The position numbers and the translations under genes were made by a program. Source: Pseudogymnoascus destructans (taxonomy: Eukaryota > Ascomycota > Leotiomycetes > Thelebolales > Thelebolaceae). Taken from it: a DNA stretch of 64,000 nucleotides. The notes below the pieces were generated by a model, which was given only the letters and a program-made list of their open reading frames with translations, made no database searches and was not told the DNA's origin. Of the stretch, positions 42,505 through 54,093 are shown one piece after another; position 1 is the stretch's first letter, and every line of letters starts with the position of its first letter. The DNA lies in assembly GCF_001641265.1 (NCBI RefSeq), contig NW_020167530.1, positions 434,001 to 498,000 on the forward strand, in the 5' to 3' direction.

Positions 42505-44293
42505 TGGAGGAGGACTTTTTGCATTACGATTAATAGGTTACTTAGTCTGGCGTCTTTGGTGGGGGTTGTTAAGCATGGAGTTTGGCAGGGGATTGCATTG
42601 GGGCAATGCTGTTGTGGATATCGGCATTGTCCCAAGGACCGTGAGCACCACCCTATAGAATGGACTGAACGCGAGAAGAGCCCATAAGTATTTGATGACA
42701 ACATGCTATATGTGAATGGTCACATTAACGTGCATTGCTTTCAAGGGCGTTTTGTGTTTGGCCGTCACAGCTCTGTTTTACTTGTTTGAGTTTCGGCTCC
42801 GAATTCATAGGTTGCGTTTCTGCATCTTGCGATTGGCTCGCTCATAGCAACACAACACCGTCCCTACCAAAGATAAATACCTGACTGAATAGAGCATTGG
42901 CTGCCTGACATAACACTGGTTTACCATTTTCAATAATAGTAGTTATTGAGTGACGGCTTGCTCCAAATGTTTATGCGTTATGATAGGTTATGCGAGTGTG
43001 GAACTTGTGTGTTGTAAGAAAGTAGGCATGTGACGCGAGTGCTGACGCACCAGGCGCGTACAAAACTGTATGTCGTAGAGTGAGGGATTAAATTGTTATA
43101 TATATTATCATCATAATGTTATCACAGAGGGTGGAAGTTGCGACTCGACTTGACTTGCGCTGCAATGTGATAAATGTACTTTGGCCTAAGATAGGAAAAT
43201 CTAGGCTTTTCGACACTTTGAGGGTTGAGGATATATGTTGCAAAGAGCGCATGGGATGCGGCTGCCTTCTTTATGTCCGCATTATGCCGAACCGTTGAAG
43301 GGTCAGAAAGCGCCATGAGCTTCTGGAGTCAATCTCGCGTTAATGAACCAAGCCAAGTCTTCATACAAAAACTACCTGCAAACCCCACACCTCAAGTAAG
43401 CACCCACTTTCTCAATAACACCCGATTGGCGAGACAGAGTCCGAAAGCTCCTAGGCCTACCGATATCTCCATGGGCAGAAGCAGGGCGTCGAGAACCCCC
43501 TCTCTGGCAAGCGACGCCGCCGAGTGGTTGAACTCTGGATGACGGCCGCCCAATGACCTGACATTGCACCACCCCAAATCTATATAAAACACGGAGAAAT
43601 GACGCTGGACGTCTGGTCAGACGCAAGGCTAATAAAACTTCTGAGCAATGGAACGGAAAGCCTGGATCCCTCAGGCCAGTCAGTGTGTCACGTGGGTCGA
43701 TCGCCAGATAAAGCACTGCTCACGAAATGAAGTGGCCAAGGATATGAGCACAATGATTGATGGATTCCGAAAGCTAGAGGTCGACCAGCAACCTCTTTTC
43801 CTTGAACAGAGTAACTACCCTTGACAAATGATACCATGTAACGGTGTGGCAGAAAAAAAAATGAAGCGGTCAGGGAATAACGACAGCATAGGAACAACCG
43901 ACACCGCTGTTTTAAACCGTCATCAAGATCTCAAAAACTCTGCACAGTATTTTGAAAGCCCTACAAGGGTGCCTTTGGCATGGCTGGATAGCAAATCTCA
44001 GCTGAGATGAAGCAAATTCCACTTGACAGCACAACAAACATCCAAGTCAAACCCCAATATCAACACAAATAACCCGAAGCCCAGCCATAGAACAGTGCAA
44101 ATATCATTGTGTATGGCGACGTTACAGAAGGGTAACACCCCTATCAAAACACTGGAACGCTTTCCACTTCCAGGGACGCCATCGATCTCGAGGATAGTGT
44201 GCGAATTTTTAGCCACACATCGCCATAATATCGTGATTTCTCAATGATGTTTCCAGTCTTGCGGTCTCCACAAAACGACTTTCATTGATGGCT
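42505..44293. other. Intergenic, 1.8 kb
   Basis: No supported gene; AT-rich around 43080-43120. Frames here start at non-ATG codons or lack family features. Confidence 0.4.
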
Positions 44294-44476
44294 TCATCCG
44301 TAGGTCTTGACCAAGGGTTCGTTTATCTCTGGTCGTGGATGCGGGTCTTGACAAGACCCGCACTTCTTGTGGCCACAGATACATATATCAGGCGGTCCGC
44401 TTTTGACAACATGACTGCCACAGCAGCATTTGTACATCGTTGATAGCAGCACAGGGTTTGCGTTTGCCGCGTCCAT
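44294..44476 (-). CDS. Very small Cys-rich zinc-ribbon-like protein (60 aa)
   Basis: ATG-initiated frame of 60 residues. The centre reads MYKCCCGSHVVKSGPPDICIC and then GHKKCGSCQDP: C-C-C-G, then C-x-C-G-H-x2-C-x2-C, close to the block at the end of the 140-residue protein at 36529-36951. It has no signal peptide. It could encode a minimal zinc-binding protein, or be the last exon of a longer gene whose other exons I cannot see. Confidence 0.5.
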   Translation of the reverse strand: MDAANANPVLLSTMYKCCCGSHVVKSGPPDICICGHKKCGSCQDPHPRPEINEPLVKTYG

Positions 44477-47400
44477 CCTTGGCAGGCGTCAGTGGGCAGG
44501 CGTCAGTGTAGGTGTTGGTAGAGGGCGACGGGATATTGAGAGTGGGTTGTCGATTAAGGACACTGGTTTTATCCGTGTCGGGGATTGATGCGCTGATATA
44601 TGGGAATCCTCTTTGTCAATCTAGATATATCTCCTAGTGAGTGCGAGATGTGTCTTCTAGTTTGCCCCTTTATCAGTTACTGAACGCATAAGGGGCTCGA
44701 CCAAGACTGAAGGGGCCAAACTTACAAGTTGGATCACTCGAAGGGATAATTGACCCAGAAAGACGATATGCCAAAGTTAAATGTTGTGCATCGTTGAGTC
44801 TTGCTGAGGTGTCTTGATACGACTCTTATGTGTTTGAGTCTCGAGTTAAAGGGGCGCGCCAAGCCAAGACATACACAAATCTCTCATGGATAACATCCTG
44901 ATCTTACTGGAAGATAAAAGCTGACGACGGTTCAGGGGCTCCCGAGAAGCGGTGTGATAAAGAACTCTTTCAGGGGCCCGGACGTCATTGGCGTTTGTTC
45001 TGGAAGCGTTAAGTCTCGTTCGCTGGTCGGTAATACAATGGCACCGACCACTCAGTCTGCTACCTGTTAACGTCTGGAATTCCTGTGAGGCAACGACGCG
45101 ACTTAAAATTGCAAGAGTTCGCAATATTGTCCCTTTCATGCTGCCAGTTAAAAAAACGATCCACCAAACGAAATCCGCTGTTGCTATTGTGGCAGGTCAC
45201 AAGCTCTTATATGAGACGTTAGCGATTTGAACAGGCTCTGACCAGTACCCTGCTACTGACACTGACTGGCCATGTCCTTTCAACGACTGGATATCGTCAC
45301 CCTCCCCTTAATATATGATCGCAGCTTGTTTGGACGCTCATTTCAGGGGCGCGTCATGGGCTGACCAACAATTTACGGCTCCAGAAAGTCGTCGTTATGG
45401 TTAGACATCGTCGCGATTCTCGCAGGCAGCAACCAGTCTGAGACAGAGCATCCCAAGTTTCCCTCAGCAATAGCGACTGCGATTATTAGGTCATCCTGAT
45501 GTCCCCATTGGCGCTTCTCGGTATTGCCGAGCGGCCCTAAATCAACCTTGTTTCTGGGAATCCCCAAATGCATTCCATGGGAGAGGAGGCTCTGCGGAAG
45601 CATTCGGTCTATCGAGCAGCGGCGCATGACCACTAGGCTGGTGATGGACGATCCTGGTTTTGCAGGAGGCTCTTAATTTCGTGCGTGGCCTGTTAAATCT
45701 TGGAGCCTCCATCCGATGGTCGGCATCCAGTCATACGCGACTGGGGTTAATGACTGCCTGGAGATGTCATGACCTTGGGCCCCAGCTATTGGGCCGGCAA
45801 TAACCCTGCTGTTGCTGAATGCAGAGAATCAAGCACAGGCTCAGTGAGCGAAATATTTGTCAGGGGCTAGGCCAAGACTCAGGTACTATTCTCGATACTG
45901 CGATAGCATCTTGTCTGGCACCCAGTGGATGCGGCTCTTTCATTGCGGCTCTTTCTTGCGGCTCTTTCATTGCGGCTCTTTCATTGCGGCTTTTGATTCA
46001 CGTCTCTAGCTCTAGCAAGTATTGCTACGTTGGGCAAACTCGCTCGCCCCGTGTGTTTAACAAGGCTGCGGGGGGCTGGTGGTCCCGGGGGTCAAAGGTG
46101 TACTCTTATTCGACCACAATTCAGAAAACAGAAGAGCGGTGAGGGGCTGTAGCCTCGAGTCATTCCTTAAGATTGGCTGAAGATTTATGGGTGAGCTGGT
46201 CGCGAATACATGTAGGTGTGCCAACAACTGAATAAGAAGACAGCAGAACAACAGACATAAGAAGGAAAGGCTTCTATGTTGGTTATTTCCGACGTACCGG
46301 GGGCTGGATCCTCTGGTGTTTTGTATATGTACGTCGTCCTGCAGTGAAGCGCCAGGTTGGGGGATCTACAGTAGTCACATACACTACAGGCCATACAAAA
46401 CTAGGATATTACCCCGAAGCAGCACTGCTAACCTCTACACCGGTGTAGTTACCAACCTTCCTCAATCAGACATCTCCCGTACTACGCGCCTGTCATTCTC
46501 GCCGCTGACTGACACCGAATGGTGTCACAGAGCATGCGGCATCCCTGGTGGCCAGCGCTCTGTGCCTACTACCGTCAGGGGCGGAGAGAATGGTGCAAGC
46601 ATCTCTGGCAAATTATTCCGCGAGGAGAAAAGAGATAACCTTGCGACATATGCATTGAAAATGCACAGGTTCAAGCGTGGCTACGTCCAAGCCGGCCACC
46701 CCCTCCGAGCCATGGTTAACCACTAATATTGTCACATTAGCCGGAGCTTGCAGCCACGGCGCCTGGGGTTGGCTGCCATGAGAAGCAAACAATACAGTAA
46801 GGAAGCATGTCATAATGTCTTAGACTCGCGGCTTATCCCCCATAATAGTGGGCCATTACAGGGTAATCCAATCTCTAAATACTGGGCCGTACTTGTATAC
46901 CCTCAAGTTGAACCCAGCCCACCATCAGTGGACGGGTCTTTATCACTTCATCTGGGGTAGTCAATGGGTACGTCGTCGTCGTCGTCTATACATACAGATA
47001 AATGAACAAGAGGTAAACCTACCATCTACTACCGTCTCAAAACTTGACAGGCCAATAGCAACTAGAATCCATTCGTGTATAGTCGTAAAATAACCAATCT
47101 ATGTGTCGTTTGTTGGATCTAAATGCGAGCACGGCCGTGCGACTCCAGACATACCAACCTCTCAACTTTTATCGCGCAAAGTATATCGTCTTTGTGGTCG
47201 TGTTCGTTGCCAGAATCTCTGCTTGGATTCTAAATCGATGGGGTCTACCGGAAATAATTTTGCGGCTGGGTACTATCCATAGAGGTATCTTGGAGAGTTG
47301 CTCTCACACAGATTTCTCTCTCTTAAGCGTCTATAAAATAGTATCTTCTACACAGTAACTGACATGCATATTACAACTCGCAGTGAGGTAGATTACGTAA

Positions 47401-47672
47401 TACTAATATATGTTGTATAACTTAACTTATGCGCCGAGGGACAAGTAAGTGCGCAGGAGAAAGGGCTGCTGGAAGGGTTGTGCGGAAAAGTTGAGCAGCA
47501 ATCTGGAGATGGATATGGAGATGATCTCATTGGGCTAGCAGCGTTTGAGAGCTGGATATAGACTGAAATAGAAATAGAAGAACTATAAATATTAATTAAT
47601 TTCCAGCACTAAACCACAGATTTCATGTACAGTACAAAACAGTACAGTACACCTCCCCCCCATCCCTCCCCC
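44477..47672. other. Gene-poor region, 3.2 kb
   Basis: No supported gene. It contains a 13/14-bp tandem repeat (45931-45994). A minus-strand frame at 46185-46394 begins ACSVCDYC but soon loses the Cys pattern. A minus-strand frame at 45373-45633 (86 residues) has no family resemblance. AT-rich near 47390-47610. Confidence 0.4.
45931..45994. repeat. 14-bp tandem repeat, about 4.5 copies
   Basis: Unit GCGGCTCTTTCATT, with one copy one base shorter and a diverged last copy (GCGGCTTTTGATT). Confidence 0.85.
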
Positions 47673-49507
47673 CTACGACTTCTTCCCCACCATCCCCGCA
47701 TCCCCACTAACCGCATCCCCCGTCCCCAACACCCCCCCTTCCACCTCCTCAGCCCCCACCTTCCGCGATTTATCCGCGAAACGTTTAGTCGGCACCCATC
47801 CCACCGAGTTTCTCGCAACACTAACCTCATCATACAGCTCGTCGATTTGCTCGAGCGTGAGACCCTTAGTTTCGTAGATGAAGAAGTACACGAAGGCGAT
47901 GCAGAGGAAGCAGCAGCCGAACCAGATGAAGAAGATTTTGGACTGGAGGTTTGCGTTGCCGGGTCCCCATTTCACGAGGTAAGGGGTTGAGTAGGCGATA
48001 GCCCAGTTGAAGAGCCCTATGGGAGGTTAACCTGTTACAGGCGGGGAAGTAGTCGATTGAGACTAGAGAGGGAAAGGAGGACACGTACAATTCGTAGCCG
48101 TAGTCATACTCAGACACTTTGCGCGGACCTTGAGCGGGAAAATCTCTCCTGTAACCACCCATGCAATTGGACCCCAGGTAGCTGCAAAGAAGAATATGAA
48201 AATACAGACGAATGCAATCCCCGCCTTCTGCGCTGCGACATTATGAACAATAATATTGCCCGCGACATCTTGGGAGGTGGTGGTTGTACCTAGGACGGCG
48301 ACGAGGAGCTGGCTGACGGCCATGCCGACGGCGCCCCAGAGCAGGAGCGGGCGGCGGCCGATCTTGTCGATGGCGTAGAGACCGGGGAAGGTGGAGGCGA
48401 CGTTGACGGCGCTGGTGATCATTTGGATGACGAAGGGGTTGGTGATTCCCGAGTTTTTAAAGTATTGAGTTCCGTAACTAGGAGAGGTTAGTGGAGATAT
48501 CCCGAGAGCGGCATGACGGTCAGGGAAGGCAGATTATGCCTCGCAACTATATGCCAGTGATAACATCTGCGTGTAACTTACTAGAAAATGAAATTGACAC
48601 CAGTAAGCTGCTGTAGCGCTTGAAGCAAGCAGCCAGTCAAAAGCCGCTTCCCGATGTTGCCGCGGAAGCAGTCGAGGTAGCTCGCCTTTCCCAAATGTAG
48701 CTCGTAGTTGTGGTTTGCCTCGATCTCGTTTAGCTCCTGAATGATGGCTGGGTGGTCAACTCCGAGGCGTCTGAGGCGGGCGAGGGAACGCGCAGCCTTG
48801 TCATGCCGGGTGCGTTTGACGAGGTAACGCGGGGATTCGGGGAGGAAGATCATGCCGCCCCCGAGGATGATTGCATAGGCGAACTGAACGGCGATGGGGA
48901 TTCTGGTGCGGGTTAGTAATGTGCTAGGCAGCGATAAGAGTGGACTGACCTGTATGAGCCCGTGTCATTGCGCTTCGACGTGGCATTGTCCACGACGGCA
49001 GCTAGGAGAAGCCCAATGGTGATGGCCAGTTGATATGCTCCCACAATAACACCACGAATCCATTTCGGCGCCGTCTCAGACTGATATAATGGAACTGCAG
49101 CGCGTCAGCTAAACCCCCAACCAGGCTCATGGCCATCATACTCAAAGCAGAAACCAGCCCAACACCAAAACCAGCAAAGAAGCGTCCGGCCAAGAAGAGT
49201 GGAATCGCCGTCGCGGCAGTCTGCAGGATAACTCCAAAAGAGAAAACTATAGCAGAGCCTACGAGCGCGAATCGACGACCGAGGAAGTCGGCGAAGGGTG
49301 CTGCGGAGAGCGAGCCAAAGAAGGTACCGGCAGACAGGATGGAGACGATAGCTGCGGTGTTCGAGGCGGAGATGTCGGGTCCGCCATTCGCATCGCGCGT
49401 ACCGTCGGTGAAGAGCGCCTTCCAGTAGTCCATGGCAATGATGCCGGAAATTGTGCCGGTATCATATCTGGAGGATGTTAGGACTGGCACATCTCCTCCT
49501 CCTCTCT

Positions 49508-49593
<86 letters not shown>

Positions 49594-49716
49594 GGCTTAG
49601 ATTATTGAGGTCACTCACCCGAAGAGAATACCACCAAAGGCAACGAAGAAACCAATGACAATGGCCGGCCAGGAGCGGCCGGGCACGTCTTTCGGCTTCT
49701 TCAGAGCGAGACCCAT
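47673..49716 (-). CDS. MFS sugar/hexose transporter
   Basis: Six exons on the minus strand: 49716-49619, 49467-49142, 49094-48950, 48902-48582, 48477-48089 and 48016-47673, giving 540 residues. Donors are GTGAGT, GTATGA, GTCAGT, GTAAGT and GTACGT. It is a sugar-porter member of the major facilitator superfamily with 12 expected helices. Signatures: FGYDTGTISGI in helix 1, ADFLGRRFALV in the loop 2-3, RFFAGFGVGLVSA, PESPRYLVKRTRHDKAA, LQALQQLTGVNFIFYYGTQYF (the QQxxGxNxxxYY hexose motif), DKIGRRPLLLWGA and ETKGLTLEQIDELYDE near the end. It looks like a high-affinity glucose or monosaccharide carrier. It is not of the quinate permease type as far as I can judge. Intron 1 (151 nt) contains a compound microsatellite. 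Confidence 0.9.
49503..49590. repeat. Compound CT/CA microsatellite in intron 1 of the MFS gene
   Basis: A (CT)n tract, a (CA)n tract and a second (CT)n tract read consecutively on the plus strand. It takes up more than half of the 151-nt intron, and its pyrimidine/purine strand bias is complete on the flanks. Confidence 0.95.
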
Positions 49717-50496
49717 GGCGATTTACTGTATTTTCCAGAACAGGAGGATTTATAGTTGCAATTGGGAAGAAGTGAGAAGTCAACTGAGAGAATACGCAGG
49801 ATGTATGACAGAGCCCATTGCTTAGCTGGGGGGCGGGCGGGGAAATCACTATTTATACAAGCAGCAGAGCACCACATAGGAAAGTCGCGGGGGGGAGGGG
49901 CATGGAAGCGGAGGGTAGGAAGGGACCAGGGAGGGGTAAGCAGGGTCAAGGGGGGTTGGTTGTGCGAGCATTATTGGATGGGGTGCACGACGTGAATCCG
50001 CGGGGACTTGTTTTGAGGTCTGGGTAACAAGGAGTAGGCAAGACATCAACGCTCGCGGGCAAGGAGAGTGGGAACTAGAGTGGTAGTGGTAAGTAATCCC
50101 TCATCGACCCGTGGTGCATCACCAAGGTATCCGGCGTCATAGAATGAACGACGTGGTCTGCCACTTCCGGCGTAGTATGGCGGGGAGACTCGAGTGTCGC
50201 AGAGCAGGTAGGTGACGGGGACACTGACTGTTCCTTCCTTTCCCAAGTACGGAGTACAGTAATTCTACGGCCAAATATCACATATCTCACCTGATATCCC
50301 ACTGAAGATCTCCTCGCCCATGTTTGTCTCTCTCCTCCGTCGTCTTACCGCAGAGTACCCCCATGATCCCGCATCGTACTCACCGTTCAGTATCATTATG
50401 TACTGGTGGTGTAGTGTGATTTTCTTTCTTTCCTCTTCTCTGTTGACTCCCACCCGCCATCCACGTCAACGACATCCAAAAAAAGTTTCCTCGTCG

Positions 50497-50548
50497 CCAA
50501 TCAGCGCCAATCAGCGCCAATCAGCTCCAATCAGCGCCCGCTTCCAAT
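50497..50548 (+). promoter_or_regulatory. Array of CCAAT boxes with 10-bp spacing
   Basis: CCAAT occurs at 50497-50501, 50507-50511, 50517-50521 and 50527-50531, each followed by CAGC, with a fifth at 50544-50548. CCAAT is the core bound by the heterotrimeric CBC/Hap complex in fungi. The array lies about 780 bp upstream of the transporter start, in reverse orientation to it. Confidence 0.7.
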
Positions 50549-51000
50549 CCAGCAGACAACGCCCTCCACCCGGCACTTGGCCAGTTACATCCCTGCCCGC
50601 ATTGTACTGTACAGATACGGTATAGTACTGTCGATATAGCACTCTACAGCACGATCGATACAGTGCAATATAGTATCTCTGTATACCTCATGCCGCTTTA
50701 ACGCGTGTCTGCTATTAACGGCGTGCGAGGTGAGTATACAGCTCGCAAACAGACACGGAGCTGTGTACCAGCTACCAGGACACTCGCGGAACAGTACTCG
50801 TCGTCGCGATATCAAGCAAACGCACGCGGATGACAGTACACACCGTGTACTCCTACTCATCCCCCGCCATGTACCCCGAGCTCTCCGCATCGTTTGGTTC
50901 GCAGTCTTGTGATGCGTGACGTGGTAGCACTTATCTTGTTTCTCGTCGCCGTCGCCGTGGTGCTGTGGCCGTGTACCGTACGAGAATGTCACTGTGAACC

Positions 51001-51072
51001 ACAACCAGGACAACCAGGACAACCAGGACAACCAGGACAACCAGGACAACCACGACAACCACGACAACCACG
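51001..51072. repeat. 9-bp minisatellite, 8 copies
   Basis: Five copies of ACAACCAGG followed by three of ACAACCACG with no interruption. The frames through it (QPG or LSW repeats) are products of the repeat, not genes. Confidence 0.95.
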
Positions 51073-51203
51073 GATCGCCCTGGCTGGGAGGAGTCGAGCT
51101 CAAGCTCCAGCCCAGACGTATTGCCACCCCGTCCTCCCTCCCGGCTGGCGAACCACGTGTGCCGTCTATCCTTACTAAACAACGGGTAGGGAGGAGAATG
51201 CGG

Positions 51204-51239
51204 GGGAGTGGGAGTGGGAGTGGGAGTGGGAGCGGGAGA
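51204..51239. repeat. 6-bp tandem repeat GGGAGT
   Basis: Four GGGAGT copies followed by GGGAGC and GGGAGA. Confidence 0.9.
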
Positions 51240-51998
51240 CGGGCGGTGTTACGTACTATGGATGGATATCTCCGTACTTCCGATCTTGACTCGTGTGCTC
51301 GTCACATCGTGTGAGGGTAGTTGATGGAGGGCGGTGGATAATGACAGCACAGCTACCGCCCCATTACGCCGCTGGGAGAGGCAGGGGGGCCCGTCATGGT
51401 CGATGGCTACTGGGAAGAGGTTACGGAATACAATGATTCTACAGCGGGCATGGTACTGTACAGAGTTCCAGCCACGGGACGTGCAAATGAGTACAGAGAC
51501 ACAAAGACCGCCAGAGCACCTGTGAAATTGTCTGATGATGAGTCTACCGCCTCTAGCCTCCAGGCCGTGCGTCAAATCGAGCAACTTTTCAAAGCAAATC
51601 CGTCTCGTCCTATCCTCCTCCATCATTAGCTAGAGTCAAATCCCCCTCATCGTATCCAGCCAAACGCCATAAAAGACTTGTCAAGCAACCACCTAGTGGT
51701 ATCAATATGCCGCAAAAACAAACGCCAACCCCCGCTCCACCGCCTAACGCCCGTCTCCCAAGCTTTTCTCTCTGAGCAAAATCTGTGTATGTGTATGGTG
51801 TATGTCTCGTGTAGTCTTGATGATGGTGACCGCGCCAGCAAACTCGGCATCATTCGTGAATAAAAATTAGTAAAAATCAAACTCCTTCTTCTCCCCATGT
51901 GCGATAGGCTCCCTGTATACCCAAGCTCTTCCACTGCGAAAGGTAGTTCCGGGGCGGATGTGAATTCAAGACGGAGTCGAGTGGCTCGGGAGACACGT

Positions 51999-53573
51999 CT
52001 AGCTGTACCACCCCCTCGCGCCGACGGCCCGCTGCACCACCTCTTCCCTATGCTCGATAATCGGCTCGCGGATCTCGAACACCTCGATCAGCTCCTCCCA
52101 CGTAGCCATGTCGATCGCGAAGATGGCCTGGTGCTTCGAGACGTCCTTCTTGACGGCCTCTACGCGCCTGGGCGGTTCAGCCTCACCTAATCGCGCACGT
52201 TAGCTTGTCATTCTCCACGTATCCTCAAAGGGAATCAGGCACAAGTGCAACTTACCAAGAAACGGCAACCCGTCCTCATCAACCGTGATAGCCGCCTTGC
52301 CATCGCGAATCAAGAAGCTGACATAGAACATATTCTCGACCGTCTGCCCGAACGAGCGCGGGTTAATCACGAATCGAAACAAGTCCATCCCACCGTCAGC
52401 ATTAAGCCCATGTCTACGCATCAGCACCTTGACCTCCTCATCCGTAATACCCTCCCACGCCTCCGCCTCACAAGCATCCATCCCCGCCGCCGAAGCGTAC
52501 CGCAGCCTCTCCATGATCCGCGCACACAAGAACGTCAAGCTCGAGTTCTCGCTGCGCTCAATGTCCTCCGGGCGCAGGATCTCAGGCTGCGTCTCCACGA
52601 GATCGCGGTTCGCGTTCGGGGCGCGTCGTTGGATGGCCCGGCGGGCGCGCTTCTCAAGTGAGAGGGGGCCAAGCAGGAAGCCGGGGATGGGAGGGCGGGT
52701 GTTGTGCTGTTGGCAGGCGAAGGCGCCGAGGTGGGACCAGTCGAGCATGTCGCCCGCTTCGGGGTCGTCGTCGTCGGGGTTGTCGCCGTTCTGGATGGAC
52801 CGGCGGCGGGTTTGTGTGGAGGCGGGCGCGCGGGAGGAGGGGCTGGGGGCGGAGCCTTGTCCGTTACGCATGAAGGTCATGCATTTGGCGACGAAGTGGT
52901 CGATGTCGACGCGGCGGTCTGTGTCGCCGAGCGTGAGCTTCTCGATTTTCTTCAGGGAGAGGTCGGCTGCGTTGGCGATGAGCCGGGAGTCGACTGTCGC
53001 GTCGCCTGTCTGCTTGACGCCGTTGAGGATATCATCCGCTTCGAGCAGGGTTTGTTTGAGTCCTTCATTGTCGGCGTGGAGAAATTCGGCGCGGTTGTTA
53101 TTGAGATCCTTCTCGAGATTGCGGAACCGCGCGCGGAGTTCCCTGCGCTCTTGCAGGTCCTGATCGGGGTCGTAGTTATCGCTGCCTTCCTCGTCTCCGT
53201 TTTGGCTAACCGGCGACCCGTTCTCGGGTTCCCTGGTCCTGCGTCTGACGGATCGGCTCCTGTCACCGTCACCAGCGTCGCGAACCTCCACAGCCTTGCG
53301 CTTGACACTCCGTCCATTGCTGATTTCCGCTAGTCCACGGCTCACCGGCGGCGCGGCCATGCCTTCGGGTCCCTTTCCCTTGTCGACACGAGAGCGTGCT
53401 GCCTTATTCTCTTTGTCCGACGAATGTGACGCGGCGGAATGTGGGGATGATGATGGCGAGGTGTCTCGGGGCGCGCTGTTCAGTGATCGACGCAGGGTAG
53501 GCTTCGGTGAGGCGTCCCATACATCCTCACTGTATGTCGGAGTTCGGGATTTTGATGGCATGAGTCGTGACAT
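51999..53573 (-). CDS. nse4: Nse4, kleisin subunit of the SMC5/6 complex
   Basis: Exons on the minus strand 53573-52256 and 52186-51999 give 501 residues; the 69-nt intron has a GTAAGT donor and GATTAG acceptor. Nse4 bridges the heads of Smc5 and Smc6 in DNA repair. The N-terminal 150 residues are basic and disordered (KRKAVEVRD, RSVRRRTREP). The kleisin part follows: RRELRARFRNLEKDLNNNR, LLEADDILNGVKQTGDATVDSRLIANAADLSLKK, then VDIDHFVAKCMTFM. A C-terminal winged-helix region has FRFVINPRSFGQTVENMFYVSFLIRDGKAAI, the most conserved Nse4 block, and continues into exon 2 (MATWEELIEVFEI). It shares a 520-bp promoter region with Vps34. Confidence 0.92.
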
Positions 53574-54093
53574 GTATAATCGTCTGATGTGGAACTTTCG
53601 GGAGTGTTGGGGAAGAAATGCGCGATTCCCTCCCTTGCTTCACTTTAGCTAGCGCCAAACTCCAAACAAACAAGTTTGCGCGTCAGTTTCCGATGTCGTA
53701 GAATAGAAATATAGGTTATTATTGGCGATCGCAGTATTGGGAGACACCACAAACAGAGTGTAGAATCGAAGGAATCGAAGTAGTCGTTTGATGATAAGTG
53801 GATTTGTTCAAGTGAAAGTTGGAAACGCGCCCTCATTGAGGCATCTTTCGTTTGTCGACATCCGATCTGTGGCTAGTGCTGTTAGGCTGGCTGGCACGGA
53901 CCATTTTGTTTTAAGTGGTTACGGAGTACTCCGTACCTGTGTCGCAATTAGAGCCTCGCCAGTAACTCGAGTAACTTAGTCTGGTGGTGCGACCAGACGC
54001 CTTGAAGGTTATCGTTATCCGCAGCAACAGACGCTGTTAATGCTTGTATAATACTTCAATATTCTTTTGATATATTCCTGAGGAGAATGTATC
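53574..54093. promoter_or_regulatory. Divergent promoter, nse4 / vps34
   Basis: A 520-bp region between start codons on opposite strands. Near its centre is the perfect 16-bp palindrome TACGGAGTACTCCGTA (53920-53935), the strongest candidate site in it. It is known here only as a sequence pattern. Confidence 0.55.

Larger units (their letters stand above)
49717..51998. promoter_or_regulatory. Repeat-rich upstream region of the MFS transporter
   Basis: No gene supported in 2.3 kb. It holds a CCAAT-box array (50497-50548), a TACGGAGTA nonamer (50248-50256), several GTACTGTAC palindromes (around 50590-50635 and 51452), a 9-bp minisatellite (51001-51072) and a 6-bp repeat (51204-51239). The left part is presumably the transporter promoter. 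The right end includes the 3' UTR of the leftward Nse4 gene. Confidence 0.5.

Noticed and set aside
46185..46394. 69-residue minus-strand frame starting ACSVCDYC
   Set aside because: Only the first few Cys resemble the small zinc-finger-like genes; the rest looks random, so it was not called.
50585..51127. 180-residue minus-strand frame with repeated Leu-Ser-Trp
   Set aside because: The repeated part is the translation of the 9-bp minisatellite, and the rest shows no protein-like features.
52704..53333. Long plus-strand frames antisense to Nse4
   Set aside because: Nse4 is clearly recognised on the other strand; these frames are low-complexity shadows.
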